A DNA stretch of 64,000 nt from positions 1 through 64,000 of the forward strand of contig NZ_KB899294.1 of assembly GCF_000378145.1 (NCBI RefSeq), given 5' to 3'. Every line of letters begins with the position of its first letter. Position 1 is the stretch's first letter. Positions 36,394 to 45,800 of this stretch are shown here, in pieces. The notes under the pieces were generated by a model that made no database searches, was not told the DNA's origin, and saw only the letters and a program-made list of their open reading frames with translations. This DNA is from Saccharibacillus kuerlensis DSM 22868 (GTDB taxonomy: Bacteria > Bacillota > Bacilli > Paenibacillales > Paenibacillaceae). Both the position numbers and the translations under genes were made by a program.

Positions 36394-36656
36394 TCTATTC
36401 CTCTTTTCGCGAATTTAGTTGTCGATCACCTCATGCGTCGTGTTCGAAGTTGTGTTTTTCATGTTCATCAGTCCTCTCTTGGTTAATTAAATTCAATACT
36501 AATGGAATATTTAGGGGATGAAAAGGTAACGAATGGAAAAGCGGAATGAACCGGAAAATCAGCAAAGCCCACTGTCCGCGAAGAGAATCCTTCAGTCGGA
36601 GAGCGGGCTTATGTGTTCGTATGTTTTGCTGCACATTCGTTTAACTGCGCATTCGT

Positions 36657-37631
36657 TTAACTATAGAAGTTTCGGGTCCAGCGGTGAGCTTTGAGCTTCT
36701 CGATCTGCTCCTTCGGCAGTCCCTGTCCATCGCCAATTTTCATGTTGCGCTCAACGTTGCGGATCGACCGCATGCCAGGGATTACGGTGGAGACGGCCGG
36801 GTGGCTCAGTACGTAGCGCAGCGCGGTCTCGGCGATCTCGTCGTTTCCGATGCCCAGGTCCTGCGTGATCTTCTGTACCCGCTCGTACACCTCGCGTTTG
36901 CGGTCGCCGCGGAAATAACGGCTGCGGAAATCGTCTTCGTCAAATTCCGTCTCCGGCGTAATGCTGCCCGTCAGGCCGCCTTCGTCGAGCGCCACGCGTA
37001 CGATCACGCCGACGTTATGTTCTAGGCAGGCAGGGAGCAGCTCGTCTTCCGGTGTTTGTTCGAAAATGTTGTAAATCACCTGCACCGTATCGACGACACC
37101 GCTCTCGATCAGCTTAATGGCGTTGGCGGGCTGGTAGTCATTGATCGAGACGCCAAAATGGCGGATTTTGCCCTGCTCCTTCAATTTCTGCACGCCTTCC
37201 AGCCAATCGCCTTGTCCGACCCATTCGTCCGACCAGACATGGAACTGCTGGACGTCGATGACATCCAGGCCCAGATTGCGCAGGCTGGTTTCCGTTGAAG
37301 AAATGACATGTTCGGCGGTGAATGCTTCGTTCGACGGTACACCTGCCTGTGCCGGCCACTGACCGTTTTTTGGCGGAATTTTCGAAGCCACGTAGATCGT
37401 TTCCGAGCGCTCGCGTACCACTTGTCCAACCAGTTTCTCACTGTGGCCGTCTCCGTAACCGAGCGCCGTGTCGATAAAATTCAGTCCCAGCTCAATCGAA
37501 CGATGCAGCGCTTTCAACGATTCTTGGTCGTCGGCGCCGCGCCAACCCGTATTGCCGATTCCCCATGCTCCGTAGCCGATCTCCGATACGTCCAATCCCG
37601 TTTTACCAAGCGTTCTGTAGTTCATGCTCAT
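36657..37631 (-). CDS. Aldo/keto reductase
   Basis: 324 residues, NADPH-dependent aldo-keto reductase of the YhdN/YajO-like group. The catalytic tetrad is visible: Asp in FIDTALGYG, Tyr in the same motif, Lys in YVASKIPP, and His in VQQFHVW. Cofactor-binding residues lie in the C-terminal [11 protein letters not shown] 37631, with AAGGAGG about 12 bases upstream (a second ATG two codons later is also possible). The divergent MerR gene may control it, but the spacing (230 bp) gives no clear shared operator. The substrate is not predictable. Confidence 0.9.
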   Translation of the reverse strand: MSMNYRTLGKTGLDVSEIGYGAWGIGNTGWRGADDQESLKALHRSIELGLNFIDTALGYGDGHSEKLVGQVVRERSETIYVASKIPPKNGQWPAQAGVPSNEAFTAEHVISSTETSLRNLGLDVIDVQQFHVWSDEWVGQGDWLEGVQKLKEQGKIRHFGVSINDYQPANAIKLIESGVVDTVQVIYNIFEQTPEDELLPACLEHNVGVIVRVALDEGGLTGSITPETEFDEDDFRSRYFRGDRKREVYERVQKITQDLGIGNDEIAETALRYVLSHPAVSTVIPGMRSIRNVERNMKIGDGQGLPKEQIEKLKAHRWTRNFYS

Positions 37632-37794
37632 GGTCTGCTTACGCCTCCTTGGTCGATTCCGGACTTGCCCTCTTCCGGATCAGTATCAAAAGTTCGAAAC
37701 GATAACCTTTAACCGTAATGACAGCAAACGATAGAGGGAATGCTCAAAGTCGACGCGAAAGTTTAGAAAAAGTTTTCGAACATTCAAATTCCCT

Positions 37795-37826
37795 CTTGTG
37801 CATGTCGTTACGTCAACCCCTATACT
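37795..37826 (+). promoter_or_regulatory. MerR-type promoter with long spacer
   Basis: A -35-like CTTGTG (37795-37800) and a perfect -10-type TATACT (37821-37826) are separated by 20 bp, longer than the usual 17. The spacer holds an imperfect dyad GTCGTTACGTCAAC. Overlong spacers with a dyad are typical of promoters activated by MerR-family proteins. It precedes the MerR gene, so autoregulation is likely. Confidence 0.6.
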
Positions 37827-37861
37827 GAGGCCAAGAATAAATGGGAAAAGGTGGGTGGAAC

Positions 37862-38710
37862 ATGGAACATAGCGGAGCATCTTCGCCAAAAGTATCGAAC
37901 GAAGCGCAGACCGTCTATACGATCGGCGCTTTCGCCAAACTGACGGGAGTGACGGAGCGGACGCTGCGTTTTTATCACAAAAAAGGACTGCTTGCGCCTT
38001 CGGGCTACAACGATCTCGGCCACAGGCTGTATACCGAACGCGATCTGATCCGACTTCAGCAGATTTTGACGCTCAAATTTCTGGACTACCCGCTGGACCG
38101 GATTGCCGGCGAACTGGAAGTGGAGGGCGAAGCGCTCAAGCGCTCGCTTGAACGCCAAAGGCAGCTGCTGCGGCAGAAAAGGGAGCAGCTCGACCGGATG
38201 CTGGACGCTCTGGACGATACGCTCAACCTGGCAGAGGTCGAGGAAGGGAAAGTCTGGGAAACAGACATTCTGCTGCTCATGATCCGTTCAATCTCGTTGG
38301 AAGCGGAGCAGCGCCGCCGGATGGAAGAGCGTCTGCCGGAGGAGCTTGCTAACCTATTCTGGATGGACGGCATCCCGAAATCCGAACGGAGAAAAAGGGA
38401 GCGGGAGATGATGAATCAAGTTGTACACCTAAAAAAATTGATGCAATCGGGCCGCCCGCCTGAAGACCCGGAAGTGCAGAAGATCGCCTCGGGACTGAAT
38501 CGACAGGCGAGCAAGCTGCTGGAACAGCTGGGCCGTCCGCTGTCTCCGGAAGAGTTGGAGGAACTGGAGGCATTCATGAAAGCGGAGACTCCGCTGCATG
38601 TTCCGCTGTTATTCACGAATGAGGAGGAGCATTATCTGGAGCGTATGTGGGCACAGACGGAGAATGACGGAATGAATCAAGGGATAAAGGGGGACGAAAT
38701 GCATGAGTAG
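37862..38710 (+). CDS. MerR-family transcriptional regulator
   Basis: 282 residues. A winged-helix MerR domain (about 18-85; YTIGAFAKLTGVTERTLRFY, then HRLYTERDLIRLQQI), a long dimerisation coiled coil (about 95-150), and a helical effector domain ending LEALEEFM-like helices, resembling TipAS/drug-binding MerR regulators. ATG 37862 has GGTGG upstream; the frame also opens at 37841. It overlaps the ABC transporter gene by eight bases, so this is a regulator-exporter operon in which the transported compound is probably also the inducer. Confidence 0.9.
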   Translation: MEHSGASSPKVSNEAQTVYTIGAFAKLTGVTERTLRFYHKKGLLAPSGYNDLGHRLYTERDLIRLQQILTLKFLDYPLDRIAGELEVEGEALKRSLERQRQLLRQKREQLDRMLDALDDTLNLAEVEEGKVWETDILLLMIRSISLEAEQRRRMEERLPEELANLFWMDGIPKSERRKREREMMNQVVHLKKLMQSGRPPEDPEVQKIASGLNRQASKLLEQLGRPLSPEELEELEAFMKAETPLHVPLLFTNEEEHYLERMWAQTENDGMNQGIKGDEMHE

Positions 38711-40814
38711 AAGCGGGGAAGCGCAGGAGAACGCGGTGAGCACAAGCGGAAAGACAGCGCCCGTCAAGCCGAAGTCGGCACTGCCAGAACGAACGGACAC
38801 TGACCTACTGCGAAAAGAGGGAAACGGAAAGAAGGGGGAAGCGGACAGCGAAGGGACGACCGGCGAAGGAGTGAACGGAGCGTCCTCGCCTGGCTGGGGG
38901 ACGTTTTGGCGGCTGATTGCACGGTACCGCCCCAAGGGATGGCTGATTGCCGCTGCCGTCATTCTGGGGCTGTTCGAGACTCTGGTGACATTGGCGATTC
39001 CGCTGCTGACCAGCCGGATGGTTGACGGGTTTTCGGCAGCCAATCTGACCGGCCGGACCGTTGCGCTGCTGGCGGCGGCGTTTCTCGGGCAGGCTCTGAT
39101 GGCGGGCTTTGCCATGTATACGATGTCCTATGTAGGACAGTTTATTGTCTCGGGACTGCGGCGGGACCTGTGGAAACGGGTGCTCAAGCTTCCCGTCTCG
39201 TTCTTCGACCGGAATACGTCGGGCGAGACGATGAGCCGCGTTACGAACGATACGAATATTGTGCGCGACTTTATTACGGGACAGGTGATTTCGTTCCTGT
39301 CCGGAATCGTGTCGATTGTTGGCGCCGTCATTATCCTGCTTACGATCGATTGGAAAATGACGCTGTTTGCGCTGCTCGCTATTCCGGGGGCGATGCTGCT
39401 GCTGTGGCCTGTAGGCCGCCGTATGTACGCGATCTCGCGCGATATGCAGAAGGAAACAGCCGAGTTCCAGGGTGATCTGGGCCGGGTGCTTGCGGATATT
39501 AGGCTGGTGAAAGCTTTGCTGGCCGAGCCGGCGGAAATGGAACAAGGCGAGAAACGAATCACTGGGCTGCTGCGATTCGGCCTGCGGGAAGCGCGTATTC
39601 AGTCGATCGTGTCACCGCTGATGATGACGATTATGCTGCTGATTCTCGTTGCGCTGATCGGCTATGGAGGTGCACAAGTAGCGCGCGGAGCGCTGACGGC
39701 CGGTGCACTGGTCGCGATCATTTTGTATATGTTCCAGATCGTTGTGCCGTTCACGCAGCTGGCGACGTTCTTCACCCAATTCCAGAAAGCGCTTGGCGCG
39801 ACGGAACGGATTCAGGAAATTATGGAGCTTACGCCGGAGGAGCGGGAGCTTGCGGAGACAGATGAGAGGATCGGAGGAAAAGCGGCCGTCCTTCCTCACA
39901 AACAGGATGCTGGGCCGTCAGTCAAGTATGACGAGAAAGCTGCTCTCCGGAACAGTGAGCTTGCGAAGCATGAATCTGGCGACGAAGCGCTATCGGAAGC
40001 GAGGGCAGAGGAAGTGTTGGCAGGTGTGCTGGAACGCAGTACCGCCCAACTCCCGCTAACGTTCGACAAAGTGAGCTTCGGCTACTCAGCCGACAAGCCG
40101 ATTCTGCAGGACTTGAGCTTCACGGCCGAAGCCGGACAGACAACGGCATTCGTCGGCCCGAGCGGAGCGGGCAAGACGACGATCTTCTCGCTGATCGAAC
40201 GCTTCTATGAACCGATAGAGGGCCGCCTGCTGTACGGCGAGGAGCATGTATCAGGCATACCGCTGCGTCAATGGCGCGGACGAATTGCCTATGTCTCGCA
40301 GGAAAGTCCGGTTATGGTGGGGACGATCCGCGAGAATCTGATCTACGGCTTATCCGGTACGGATGACGCAGACGACGCGGCTGTAGAAGAAGCGGTGCGT
40401 CTGGCGAATCTGACAGAGTTTATCGCTTCGCTGCCGCAGGGTCTGGAAACACAGGCCGGCGAACGCGGCGTCAAGCTGTCCGGCGGTCAGCGGCAGCGAT
40501 TGGCGATCGCCAGGGCCATTCTGCGCGATCCGGACATTCTGCTGCTGGACGAAGCGACCGCGCATCTGGACAGCGCATCGGAAGCGCTGGTGCAGCAGGC
40601 ACTCGATACCTTAATGCGCAGCCGGACAACGCTGGTTATCGCGCATCGGCTCTCTACCGTGCGTGGAGCGGATAAGCTGGTCGTCATCGAGAAGGGGCAG
40701 GCTACAGGAGAAGGCACGCATGCGGAGCTGCTATCTTCGCACGCTTTTTACCGGAAGCTGGTGTATGGACAGTTTGAACCGGCAGAAGTGAATAAAGAGG
40801 AGGAGCAGAGATGA
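38703..40814 (+). CDS. ABC exporter, fused membrane and ATP-binding domains
   Basis: 703 residues, half-transporter of the BmrA/LmrA multidrug type, acting as a dimer. A charged N-terminal extension of about 65 residues, six transmembrane helices (about 75-385), an acidic linker of about 65 residues (390-455), then the ATPase: Walker A VGPSGAGKTT (about 483-492), Q-loop YVSQES, signature KLSGGQRQR (about 591-599), Walker B ILLLDEAT, H-loop IAHRLS. The long N-terminus and the linker between domains are unusual. Translation is coupled to the MerR gene (overlap) and to a tiny downstream ORF (ATGA). Confidence 0.93.
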   Translation: MSRSGEAQENAVSTSGKTAPVKPKSALPERTDTDLLRKEGNGKKGEADSEGTTGEGVNGASSPGWGTFWRLIARYRPKGWLIAAAVILGLFETLVTLAIPLLTSRMVDGFSAANLTGRTVALLAAAFLGQALMAGFAMYTMSYVGQFIVSGLRRDLWKRVLKLPVSFFDRNTSGETMSRVTNDTNIVRDFITGQVISFLSGIVSIVGAVIILLTIDWKMTLFALLAIPGAMLLLWPVGRRMYAISRDMQKETAEFQGDLGRVLADIRLVKALLAEPAEMEQGEKRITGLLRFGLREARIQSIVSPLMMTIMLLILVALIGYGGAQVARGALTAGALVAIILYMFQIVVPFTQLATFFTQFQKALGATERIQEIMELTPEERELAETDERIGGKAAVLPHKQDAGPSVKYDEKAALRNSELAKHESGDEALSEARAEEVLAGVLERSTAQLPLTFDKVSFGYSADKPILQDLSFTAEAGQTTAFVGPSGAGKTTIFSLIERFYEPIEGRLLYGEEHVSGIPLRQWRGRIAYVSQESPVMVGTIRENLIYGLSGTDDADDAAVEEAVRLANLTEFIASLPQGLETQAGERGVKLSGGQRQRLAIARAILRDPDILLLDEATAHLDSASEALVQQALDTLMRSRTTLVIAHRLSTVRGADKLVVIEKGQATGEGTHAELLSSHAFYRKLVYGQFEPAEVNKEEEQR

Positions 40815-40888
40815 GTCAACGGGTTCCAATACCGCCGGACGACGACAAACAGGGGATCGATCGCATTCTGGTGGAACTTGATGTATGA
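40811..40888 (+). CDS. Tiny ORF coupled to the ABC exporter (25 residues)
   Basis: MSQRVPIPPDDDKQGIDRIL and five more residues. The start overlaps the exporter stop as ATGA, with AGGAG nine bases upstream (inside the exporter's last codons), so it should be translated by re-initiation. No family recognised. It could be a leader or adaptor peptide, or the 5' stump of a truncated gene. Confidence 0.4.
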   Translation: MSQRVPIPPDDDKQGIDRILVELDV

Positions 40889-41013
40889 GAGAGGAGCAGG
40901 AAATAGATAGGGAAGAGCCATATCTGCCTCGGATTGCAGTCTATACGAAGTATTTGGATTCGTTGATCGGATCGGAGGCAGCTTCGCTGCTTATTGTTCT
41001 ACTTAGTAAATAA
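40885..41013 (+). CDS. Second tiny coupled ORF (42 residues)
   Basis: Starts MREEQEIDREEPYLPRIAVY and ends in a short hydrophobic segment EAASLLIVLLSK. The ATG again overlaps the previous stop (ATGA). The acidic N-terminus and hydrophobic tail might make a small membrane-associated peptide. Alternatively this and the preceding ORF are frame-shifted pieces of one degraded gene. Confidence 0.35.
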   Translation: MREEQEIDREEPYLPRIAVYTKYLDSLIGSEAASLLIVLLSK

Positions 41014-41109
41014 AAGGATAAAACGTGTCTTGACAACTTATTTAGAATTATCTATATTGTAAACCTGATATGAATTCCAAAAAAAGTTGAATTAAAAAGA
41101 GGTTGGAAA

Positions 41110-41721
41110 ATGCTTGAGTTCGACATTATGAATTATGTGGCAGTATCAATTATCTTTTGTATCTATCAACTGATTCGTTTCTTATTAAAAAAAGAATTTA
41201 ACTTGATTCATTTTATTTTTAAATTTGTATTTGTTTTATACATATGCCTTTTAATAAGTGTTGTATTTTTCCCTATTTTAGTAGATCAACAAGCAATATT
41301 GGCTAGAAAAGAATCTATAGGTGAGGACATCCCTTTTAACTTAGTTCCATTTAAATCGATATACGATACTTTTTCTTTTGGTCTAAACCATGGTTATTAC
41401 AAGAGTTTGTCAGCAGCTTTAATAGGAAACTTTTTGCTTTTGCTTCCTTTTGGACTTTATATAAGTGCGATTTGGGGAAAGCTAAGAAAAGTGAAAAAAA
41501 GTATAGTAGTGGGTATGATTATTTCTTTGACGATAGAATCTATTCAATTATTAGAGGATATTTTTACTGCAGCGGGAAGAAGTGTAGATATTGATGATAT
41601 CATATTAAATACATTAGGATTTGTAGTTGGTTGTTACGTAGGGAAGTACATGTTTCAATTCATGCAGAATCTTTCAAAAAAATATCATTTCGTATTGAAA
41701 AATAAAAAAGAGCATATTTAA
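41110..41721 (+). CDS. VanZ-like family membrane protein
   Basis: 203 residues with four or five hydrophobic helices and the VanZ pattern: FNLVPFKSI (NlvPF), a GNFLLLLPFGLYI helix, then SIQLLEDIFTAAGRSVDIDDIILNTLG with the conserved R-DIDDiilNtlG motif. VanZ proteins give low-level teicoplanin resistance in enterococci; most relatives have no known role. AGAGG precedes ATG 41110. The gene and its upstream region are strikingly AT-rich compared with the exporter next to it, so it was probably acquired. Confidence 0.85.
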   Translation: MLEFDIMNYVAVSIIFCIYQLIRFLLKKEFNLIHFIFKFVFVLYICLLISVVFFPILVDQQAILARKESIGEDIPFNLVPFKSIYDTFSFGLNHGYYKSLSAALIGNFLLLLPFGLYISAIWGKLRKVKKSIVVGMIISLTIESIQLLEDIFTAAGRSVDIDDIILNTLGFVVGCYVGKYMFQFMQNLSKKYHFVLKNKKEHI

Positions 41722-41878
41722 TATTTTTCAAGAGGTCCGGAGATTTAACTAACCGTTGGACAAGCGGAATGTAAATATTAAGGCATCAGACGCCCGTGTA
41801 AAGTCAACTTTTCCTGCGATGGGTAAATAGATTAGAAAACCGGACCATTTCCGGCGACTCGGCCATACGGGAGGACCT

Positions 41879-42253
41879 ATGAATCTAAAACAATTCAATG
41901 CAATCGTCAGCCGGCCTGCCGATTTGCGATACGACTATTTCGTAAAAAAAACCGCAAATACGCAGATGCTGTGGGGGCTTTACAACGAAGGCTGGGCCAT
42001 GACCACGGCGCCGGACGGATCTGCGCTGCTGCCTTTATGGCCCGAAGACGAGTTTGCGCTGCACTGCGCGATTGACGAATGGAACGGTTATACCAGCCGT
42101 CCGCTCGACCTGCACGCCTTTATGGAGAAAATTCTGCCCAAGCTGGAACAGGACGGAGTCAGAACGGCTATTTTTTACAACAACAGCGACTCCGCAATAG
42201 TAGGAGCGGGGAAGCTGCTTGAAGATTTGAAGGCGGCGCTGGCTCGATCATGA
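41879..42253 (+). CDS. DUF2750-type protein
   Basis: 124 residues, soluble. The pattern FVKKTANTQMLWGLYNEGWA, LLPLWPEDEFALHCA, then LDLHAFMEKILPKLEQDGV matches DUF2750, a small family of unknown function often found near immunity-like or toxin-immunity genes. GGGAGG lies five bases before the ATG. Terminator at 42269. Confidence 0.8.
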   Translation: MNLKQFNAIVSRPADLRYDYFVKKTANTQMLWGLYNEGWAMTTAPDGSALLPLWPEDEFALHCAIDEWNGYTSRPLDLHAFMEKILPKLEQDGVRTAIFYNNSDSAIVGAGKLLEDLKAALARS

Positions 42254-42268
42254 AAAGTGAAGAACGGG

Positions 42269-42307
42269 AAAAGCGGGGTTCGGTTTAAAACCGGACACCG
42301 CTTTTTT
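42269..42307 (+). terminator. Terminator of the DUF2750 gene
   Basis: AAAGCGGGGTTCGGT pairs with ACCGGACACCGCTTT, followed by T-run. The last bases overlap the left end of repeat element D. Confidence 0.85.
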
Positions 42308-42719
42308 AGGATCTGTATGCAAAGCTGCTTCAGCAAAATCCGAAAGAATTTATTGAAGATGTAATAGGGGAAAAAGAAAATAAGTGCGCCTGTACACTTA
42401 TTTTTTCCACATTTTTAACTTTCGCTGAAATAAGTGCTCCTATACACTTATTTCAGCGTTTTCGCGTTTCTAACCTTACTTTTATGTGAAATAGTTGCAT
42501 CTACGCACTTATTGTACGATTTGGCGAGCTTTTACGGAAAATAATTGCATATAAGCACTTATTGGGCCTTACTGGAACGCGTCCCATTACGGCATATATG
42601 GGAACCAATAATCGGCTTCGTATTACGTTCAAAGGCTTTATTCAAACTTGGAAACCGGACCTGGGCGTTAAAAGCATCTTCTATTCGAAAAAGTTGATGA
42701 GATTGCGTACACGCCCTAG
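42306..42719. repeat. Copy D of the four-palindrome repeat element (complete)
   Basis: 414 bp. Four 24-bp palindromes at 42379-42402, 42429-42452, 42490-42513 and 42540-42563; start spacing 50, 61, 50. The left end TTAGGATCTGTATGCAAA and the right end TTGCGTACACGCCCTAG are imperfect terminal inverted repeats (12 of 16 positions after TAG). The termini carry TTAG and CTAG, which could be four-base target duplications. No ORF. Same unit order as copy A, inverted in copy B. Confidence 0.88.
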
Positions 42720-42796
42720 TGGATTTTAAGCCTTTGCTGAATAAACCTGTTGGTGAATGACTAATAAATAGGGTGAAAAAACTCGGATTTAAGGGG

Positions 42797-42845
42797 TATA
42801 ATTCATCGGAAAAATCCCCTATGCTGTTAATTGAAAGCGTTTACT
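42797..42845 (+). promoter_or_regulatory. Promoter -10 and perfect cre site of the GH9 cellulase gene
   Basis: TATAAT at 42797-42802 (the -35 is poor). At 42831-42845 TTGAAAGCGTTTACT fits all positions of the CcpA cre consensus WTGNAANCGNWNNCW. The site lies about 30 bp after the -10, so glucose repression by roadblock is expected. Confidence 0.8.
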
Positions 42846-42869
42846 TATAAAACGGAGGGATGTTCATTC

Positions 42870-45800
42870 ATGTATCAACGAACCAAGACTCTCGGTACCA
42901 AGCGCACGTTGTTTAAAGTTGTCGGTGGACTGCTGGCGGTTTCTCTAGCTTTTCCGGCCGTAGGACCAGTCGCGACGATTCATGCCGAGGAAGCCATAGA
43001 GTACGCGCCGCCGGGAGGGCCCGACTGGAACAAACTGCGTGATATTGTAATCGCCGATTACGGATGGGGCGACAAAGTTACCGTAACCGATGACGTGTAT
43101 CAGGAGCAAACCGGGAAAAAGATCGAGACTTCCGGTAACTGGATTGCACATTACACGACCAACGGTTGGCAGACCTTCGATTTCTCACGTTATGGTGCCA
43201 ACGGTACGCTGGAATTTGATGCGGTCGGTATAGAAGGCGGAGAATCGTTCCGTATCGGTTTCCGGGACGGCGTGCATGAACGTCTGCAAGCCAACGGCGA
43301 ATTCTACATAGACAACGACAATAATCCGGAAGAAACAAATATCGATGTCTTCTCCAAAGATGTAAGCGAATACAAGCCTCTTACGACGGAATGGCAGCAT
43401 TACTCGATTCCGCTCAAAGATCTTTTTGGCTCGGATCCACTCTTTGACCCGAGTCAGGTTCAGCTTTTGAAACTTGCCGGGGACAGCTCGGTCACATTCC
43501 GTATCGCCAACATCAAAGTCGTATCGCCGGATACCGAAATATCGGCTGCACCGATCAAAGTTAACCAAGTCGGTTATTTGAACGAGGGCGAGAAGTATGC
43601 ACTGGTCAGCGGCTATTACAATGAGCTGAACGCTACAGTCGGCACGCCGTTCGAGGTCAAGCGTACTTCCGACGGTACGACCATGTACAACGGAACACTG
43701 TCTCTGATCAAAGCTTACGATCCCTCCTCGGGCGAAAAAGTACTGAAAGCCGACTTTACGCCGCTGCGGGAACCGGGCGAATACGAGATCGTCGTAGATG
43801 GAATTGCTGCACCGTCCGTTCCATTCAGATTAGGTACGGACGTATACGGCGATCTGCTTACAGACGTCCAGAAATTCTTCTATTACCAGCGTGCCAACGA
43901 CGATCTGGACGCTGAACATGCAGGAGAATTTGCGCGCGAAGGCCTGCACAAGATTGACAGCAATCTTCCGCTTCAATCCAATCCTTCGATTACCAAAGAC
44001 GTATCCGGCGGATGGTGGGATGCGGGCGACACCGGCAAATACGTGACGGCCGCGGCAACCGCGGTATCGGACCTGCTCTGGGCGTACGAGGCGTATCCGA
44101 CAGCTTTCCCGGACAGACAGCTCAACATCCCGGAAAGCGGGAACGGGATCTCCGACCTGCTGGACGAGATCAAGTTCGAGACGGACTTCTTCCTGAAAAT
44201 GCAAGATCCCGAGACGGGCGGATTTTACGCTTACGTCATTCGCGAGCCTGAACCGAAGCGTTTCATCATGGACGGAACCGGAGATAAGAGTGTGATTCCA
44301 ACCGCTCAGACCGCCAATACGGTCGGTGCTCTTGCTCACGCTTCGCTCGTATTCAAATCGGACCCGGCACTTGAAGACTATTCGAATACGCTGCTGAAAT
44401 CGGCGGTCGACGGATGGACGTTTCTGGAGAATCATCCGGAATACATTGCGCAGCCGGACGGTCCTTACAATGACAACAACGATAAAAACGACCGCTTCTA
44501 CGCTGCGGCCGCGTTGTATCGGGCAACGGGAGAAGCGAAGTACGGCGATTATGTCAAAGCTCACTACCAGAATTTCGAAAACGTGTTCGAATCGACAAAC
44601 TTCTCGCACGGGATCAATGGTATGGAAATGATCGGCTACTACCATTATCTGAGTGCATCGCAGGTTGATCCGGAAATCCGCGATTGGTTTGCTCCGAAAT
44701 ATGAAGTTTGGCGGGACAAAGTACTGGATGCCACGCTGAACGACGCGGTATGGCGCAATTCGACGCAGGACAACTTCTATTGGGGTGCCAACTCCAATGT
44801 GGCAAGCGTACCGGTAAGTCTGGCGATCGGCAGCCGAATTCTGGGCACGTTCGACGAAGCCAATATCCAGGCGGCAGCCAGCAACCTGAATTATCTGCTG
44901 GGCATCAATCCGCTTCAGCTCAGCTATATTACCGGCCACGGAGAAAACCGTATTCGCAGCACGCACCATGAAATTTACATGCGCGACTTTATTATCGAAA
45001 TGCCGAACGGCTATATGGCAGGCGGGCCGAACAGCTCCAAGGCCAAATTCCCGGCCAAAGCCTACAACGAATCTACAATCGATTGGGAGACCAACGAACA
45101 GGCGCTGAATTACAATTCGCCGCTGATTTATCTGACAGCGATGCTGCAGGAAGCCCAGTTGTCCGAACCGACGAATCCGACGCCTACGCCGACGAATCCG
45201 GCGCCGACATTCCCGGTACCGTCGAACCCGGCTCCGTCAGCTCCGGCGCCTTCGACACCGGTGACCCCGCCGGCTTCAAATGGACAGCCGGCACCTTCAA
45301 CACCTGCACCTGCGCCGGCAGTGCCTCAACCAGCGCCTGCACCGAGCGTATTCAACTCCCGTGCGATAGATGCGGGTAGACTGCTGCAGAATCTGCAGGA
45401 GCGTCAGGGAAATGCCGGTAACACGGCTCCGCGCGTCTTCTCCGATGCCAACGGTCACTGGGCAGCGCGTGTGCTGAACGGCTTCGCCAAGCTCGGTGTG
45501 ATTGAAGGTTACGCAGACGGAACGGTGAAACCGAACGCGGCCGTAAGCCGCGCCGAATTTGCGGTCCTGCTGGACAGGCTGTTCGGACTCCAAGCCGACA
45601 CTTCGCAATCGGCTGAATTTACAGACATTAACGGACATTGGGGCGGCAATTCGATCCGTAAGCTCGCTTCACTCGGTATCTTGAACGGTTACGGCGACGG
45701 CAGCTTCAAGCCGGGCAAAAGCCTAAGCCGTCAGGAAGCGGTTGTGATCTTGTCCCGTATTCTGGAGCTGCAGAATGCTGCAGTTACGACAAACCCGCCT

